Shown here: positions 31,331 through 34,144 of the stretch, in pieces
Numbering within the stretch: the stretch's first letter is position 1
Layout: every line of letters starts with the position of its first letter
Assembly: GCA_945873115.1 (NCBI GenBank)
Contig: CAMCBT010000018.1
Coordinates: 1-34,144, forward strand
Direction: 5' to 3'
Source of the DNA: an uncultured Mitsuokella sp.
GTDB taxonomy: Bacteria; Bacillota; Negativicutes; Selenomonadales; Selenomonadaceae
Length of the DNA stretch: 34,144 nucleotides
Position numbers and translations under genes: made by a program
Notes under the pieces: generated by a model
What the model was told of the DNA's origin: nothing
What the model saw: the letters and a program-made list of their open reading frames with translations, nothing else
The model's database searches: none

Positions 31331-32479
31331 TTAGAGCTTCAGCTTTTCGACTTCCTCCGCCGTCAGGATCCACTCGATGCGCACATCCTTTTTCTGGTTC
31401 AGATCCAGGAACTCCCCCTTTGTGGTCTCCACCACGGGAAGCGATGCGATGCGGGACTCGTCCAGATAGACAATGCGGCCGCTATCCCCGCTGGACAGGC
31501 GCACCCAGTTACCATTCAGTGCATGGCAGACTTGGCGGATGAAGAGCACGCCGTACTGGGTATCAAAGCGTCCCGCCAGGATATCGTCATTGATGATGGT
31601 GAAGATATCAAAGGGCGAGCTGCGCTTGGCGTACGCCCGATCTGCCGCCATGGCATCGTAGACATCCAGGATGCCGAGGATTTTGCCAAAGGCGGAAATC
31701 TGTGCCGCCGGGATATGGTAGGGATAGCCGGAGCCGTCGCAGCGCTCATGGTGCTGCAGCACCCCGTAGATCACGTTCTGATTCCCACTGAGGGGAGTCT
31801 TTAGGAGCATCTCATAGCTGAACTTCGGGTGGTTCATGACGATGCCATACTCCGTCGGCGTCAGCCGGGCCCGCTTATTTAGGACCGCATCGGAGATGCG
31901 AAGCTTGCCCGCATCCAGGAAGAGGGCCGCCGTGATGAGATCCCGCCGACTCGTGGCATCCATGCGGAGCCACCTTGCCATGAGGCCTGCCAGGATGGCC
32001 ACCCCCAGATTGTGGTGAACCACATATTTCCCCTTTCGGCTCATATTATGGCTCTGGGAGACGGCCTTTGCCCCATCGCAGAGGGTATAGAAGGTCTTCT
32101 TCTGGAAAATCCCGTCCAAATCTGCCATGTCGAAGGTGTCCTTGTCCCGAAGGTCTATGAGCATCTTCTCCAGGGCCTTATAGGTCTCGTTGTAGACACC
32201 GATATAGGAATCATCCAGCAGCACATCCTTTTCCACATGGTGGACAGATGGTGGTGCTTCTGCCGGGGGTGCCGGAGCAGGAGGTGCTGCCGTCTCTTCC
32301 TCCACCTCATCCTTCGACCAGACCTCGACGGAGTACACGGCCTGGGCATTCAGCATGGCAATCATCGCGTTGTCGAGGGTCGTCCCCGCCTGGATAAGCA
32401 CACTGGCATCATTTCCAATAACATCCTTGCCAATCGTCATGCCTGGACACAGGTCGCTGACTGCGTACGCCTTTAACAT
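31331..32479 (-). CDS. HD-GYP-like protein with a degenerate HD dyad
   Basis: 382 residues from ATG 32479 (GGGAGG upstream). It shares its architecture with the protein at 7881-9092: an N-terminal domain with the GM...AGTTL pattern, an HD-GYP domain and a C-terminal beta domain ([20 protein letters not shown]). A Glu/Pro/Ala-rich linker lies at about 57-80. The GYP signature [11 protein letters not shown] (243-253) is intact, but the HD dyad is changed: [11 protein letters not shown], with Leu188 where the metal-binding His should be. A monometallic or inactive, possibly c-di-GMP-sensing, role is therefore likely. The gene is monocistronic or weakly joined to uvrB. Confidence 0.85.
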   Translation of the reverse strand: MLKAYAVSDLCPGMTIGKDVIGNDASVLIQAGTTLDNAMIAMLNAQAVYSVEVWSKDEVEEETAAPPAPAPPAEAPPSVHHVEKDVLLDDSYIGVYNETYKALEKMLIDLRDKDTFDMADLDGIFQKKTFYTLCDGAKAVSQSHNMSRKGKYVVHHNLGVAILAGLMARWLRMDATSRRDLITAALFLDAGKLRISDAVLNKRARLTPTEYGIVMNHPKFSYEMLLKTPLSGNQNVIYGVLQHHERCDGSGYPYHIPAAQISAFGKILGILDVYDAMAADRAYAKRSSPFDIFTIINDDILAGRFDTQYGVLFIRQVCHALNGNWVRLSSGDSGRIVYLDESRIASLPVVETTKGEFLDLNQKKDVRIEWILTAEEVEKLKL

Positions 32480-32673
32480 AAGCCGTTCCTCCCATACGAT
32501 GTCGCGCGGGACGATAATCCGCTTGCAGCCGCAAAGGCCGCTTGTCCCCACGCCACTATAATCCTTTTCCGTGTTTTTGCCTATGATATATTCATGTTGT
32601 CTATATTTGACATAGAAACGTCTTTCCCTGCCTCGTCAAGAATTTTTTTCATAGACTCTCTATGGGATAAAAG

Positions 32674-32707
32674 AAAAATCCCGAAGGGCTATACTGCCCT
32701 TCGGAAT
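32674..32707 (-). terminator. Rho-independent terminator of mdh
   Basis: ATCCCGAAGGGC (32678-32689) pairs with GCCCTTCGGAAT (32696-32707) with one mismatch. A five-base U-run follows on the minus strand. It begins 21 nt past the mdh stop. Confidence 0.9.
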
Positions 32708-32727
32708 CGGATGCTTCGATTATCGGA

Positions 32728-33696
32728 TTACTTCAGTGCGTCGCCGAGCTTTGCGTTCGTATTGCGTGCAGCCTGGACGCTCTCCTCGAACTTCGCCTTC
32801 TCATCGCCCTCCAGCTTGAGCTCGATGATCTTCTCGCAACCGCCCTTGCCGAGGATGACAGGAACGCCGATGCAGAGATCCTTCTCGCCATACTCGCCGT
32901 CGAGGGAGACGCAGCAGGGAATCGTCTTCTTGGCATCGAGAGCGATGGCCTCCACCATGGCAGCAGCTGCTGCGCCCGGAGCCATCCAAGCGGAGGTGCC
33001 GAGGAGCTTCGTCAGCGTTGCGCCGCCCACCTTCGTGTTCGCCACCACGTCATCGAGGACTTCCTTCGGCAGCAGCGTCGTCACAGGAATGCCGCGGAGC
33101 GTTGCGAGGCTCACGAGGGGAACCATCGTCTTGTCGCTGTGGCCGCCGATGACCATGCCATCCACATCAGCCGGCGTTGCAGGATAGCCGTTCTCCGTCA
33201 GAGCCTTTGCGAGGAAATAACGGAAGCGGCTGGAGTCCAGCATGCCGCCCTGGCCGAGGATGCGGTTGCGGGGGAGCTTCGTATCCTTCAGCGTCAGGTA
33301 TGTCATGGCATCCATCGGGTTGGAGATGATGATGAAGTAAGCATCGGGAGAGAACTTCAGGGCCTGATCCACAACGCTCTTGACGATCTTTGCGTTGACG
33401 CCGATGAGGTCCTCACGGCTCATGCCCGGCTTTCTCGGCATGCCGCTGGTGACGACGACCACCTCGGAGCCAGCCGTCGGCGCGTAGCCGTTCGGATCAT
33501 TCGGCTCTGCCGTGACACCCGTGACCGTTGTGTCGAAGTTCAGCATGTGGGCCGTCTGCATGATGTCCATGGCCTTGCCCTGGGGCACGCCGTCCTTGAT
33601 ATCCACGAGGACGACCTCGCTGCAGAAACGCTTCGTCGCCAGGACATTCGCGACGGTTGCACCGACATTACCTGCACCAACAACTGTTACCTTCAT
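32728..33696 (-). CDS. mdh: Malate dehydrogenase (LDH-like type)
   Basis: 322 residues from ATG 33696 (AGGAGG upstream; the frame extends to 33765 without homology). NAD-dependent interconversion of malate and oxaloacetate. The Rossmann motif is GAGNVGATVA (7-16), with Asp in VVLVDI indicating NAD. The substrate loop reads SGMPRKPGMSREDL, with Arg after MP as in malate rather than lactate dehydrogenases. ISNPMDAMTYL and GGHSDKTMVPL hold the catalytic residues. In this kind of anaerobe it would feed the reductive branch to succinate and propionate. It is monocistronic, with strong codon bias and a good promoter, suggesting high expression. Confidence 0.94.
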   Translation of the reverse strand: MKVTVVGAGNVGATVANVLATKRFCSEVVLVDIKDGVPQGKAMDIMQTAHMLNFDTTVTGVTAEPNDPNGYAPTAGSEVVVVTSGMPRKPGMSREDLIGVNAKIVKSVVDQALKFSPDAYFIIISNPMDAMTYLTLKDTKLPRNRILGQGGMLDSSRFRYFLAKALTENGYPATPADVDGMVIGGHSDKTMVPLVSLATLRGIPVTTLLPKEVLDDVVANTKVGGATLTKLLGTSAWMAPGAAAAAMVEAIALDAKKTIPCCVSLDGEYGEKDLCIGVPVILGKGGCEKIIELKLEGDEKAKFEESVQAARNTNAKLGDALK

Positions 33697-33790
33697 AGTA
33701 ATTTGCCTCCTTAAAATTGGAACGCACCCGGAATTGGGCACACTCGGAATGCCATGAGTATACATGAGGGTTATGATGTTTTACGCGATA

Positions 33791-33819
33791 ATTATAGCAA
33801 AAGCGCGTGAAAATTGCAA
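33791..33819 (-). promoter_or_regulatory. Promoter of mdh
   Basis: On the minus strand TTGCAA (33819-33814) and a perfect TATAAT (33796-33791) are separated by 17 nt, with TGC as an extended -10. The leader to the mdh start is about 90 nt. Confidence 0.75.
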
Positions 33820-33877
33820 TTCATTTTCTCAAAAATATGACAAAAATCGCGAAAAATCCTCGGGCCACGGACATCAC

Positions 33878-33981
33878 AAACTACACGCACAAACGTCCAC
33901 TTGCGGGTCTTGTGCGCCGCCCTTGCAAGAGAACAACCAATCATCTGCGCCCTTTGGGCTTGATTCTTGGGTTCTCATAGT
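33878..33981. repeat. Structured tandem repeat, copy A
   Basis: Starts AAACTACACGCACAAACGTC and is repeated from 33982. It contains two potential hairpins: one closed by GCACAA/TTGTGC (about 33887-33915), and a longer one closed by GAGAAC (33929-33934) and GTTCTC (33971-33976), with CCAA/TTGG inside. No open frame of note. Copies A and B share about the outer two-thirds of positions and differ in the stems in ways that keep pairing. Confidence 0.8.
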
Positions 33982-34090
33982 AAACTACACGCACAAACGT
34001 CCACTTTGTGGACATTGTGCGCCCGTCCTTGCAGTAAATCCTGCCAATCACGCTGCGCCTGCGGCTTGCGTTCTTGGGGATTTACATAAT
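33982..34090. repeat. Structured tandem repeat, copy B
   Basis: Same start as copy A (AAACTACACGCACAAACGTC). First hairpin: GTCCAC TTT GTGGAC extended by GCACAA/TTGTGC. Second hairpin: GTAAATCC (34034-34041) pairs with GGATTTAC (34078-34085), with inner CCAA/TTGG and ACGC/GCGT. The closing stem differs from copy A but still pairs. Confidence 0.8.
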
Positions 34091-34144
34091 AAACCACACG
34101 CAATTTAATGCGCCAACATAAACGAAAACAAGCAATCACCTTCT
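34091..34144. repeat. Structured tandem repeat, copy C (diverged, cut by window end)
   Basis: Begins AAACCACACGCA and continues ATTTAATGCGCC, a shortened version of the first hairpin in which the inner stem is lost. CAAGCAATCACC near the end corresponds to the CCAATCACGC part of copy B. The rest lies outside the window. Confidence 0.55.

Noticed and set aside
32643..32665. CATAGA/TCTATG hairpin next to a T-run as terminator
   Set aside because: The T-run lies on the wrong side of the stem for plus-strand transcription and gives A residues after the stem on the minus strand.
33878..34144. Tandem repeats as a CRISPR array
   Set aside because: Copies are about 105 nt, differ along their length and have no unique spacers of constant size; no cas genes nearby.

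Overview
The window is a GC-rich chromosomal segment, almost certainly from a Negativicutes bacterium (Selenomonas/Mitsuokella type, a Firmicutes lineage with an outer membrane). That assignment is an inference. It rests on the mix of Firmicutes-style genes (rplU-prp-rpmA with a cleavable L27 leader, rsfS, cvfB, an LCP protein, a reverse rubrerythrin) with remnants of an outer-membrane TonB system, plus malate dehydrogenase and anaerobic respiratory nitrate reductase. Most genes lie on the minus strand. No rRNA, tRNA, complete insertion sequence or CRISPR array was recognised.

Layout. 1-1187 (+): 3' end of thiE, then thiD and a terminator. 1281-1997 (-): zinc-ribbon membrane protein. 2168-6835 (-): a compact operon tsaE-tsaB-rimI-tsaD (tRNA t6A synthesis plus ribosomal protein acetylation), translationally run on into a PdtaS/EutW-type sensor kinase and its ANTAR (RNA-binding antiterminator) response regulator. 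7221-7769 (+): reverse rubrerythrin. 7881-9092 (-): HD-GYP protein. 9353-10063 (+): deoD. 10247-17907 (-): complete nitrate respiration operon narG-narH-narJ-narI-narK. 18060-19052 (-): cheV.

19194-28116 (-): a long housekeeping run, read rplU-prp-rpmA, obgE-yhbY-proB-proA-small membrane protein-nadD-yqeK-LCP-rsfS-cvfB. It has a strong promoter and probable leader RNA before rplU and several hairpins between rpmA and obgE. 28288-29281 is a scar region: a probable transposase N-terminal fragment, one intact small HTH gene (+), and a deletion junction joining the start of an unidentified exported protein to the tail of exbD and the first codons of tonB. 29226-31262 (-): uvrB. 31331-32479 (-): a second HD-GYP-like protein whose HD dyad is degenerate. 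32728-33696 (-): malate dehydrogenase. 33878-34144: two and a half tandem copies of a roughly 105-nt structured repeat of unknown nature.

The most unusual items are the tandem structured repeat with pairing-preserving differences between copies, the exbD/tonB deletion scar, the degenerate HD-GYP protein, and the kinase/ANTAR pair embedded in the t6A operon. Starts were chosen from Shine-Dalgarno spacing and family length; several genes (tsaB, narG, narH, narK, the small protein after proA) appear to use TTG or GTG.
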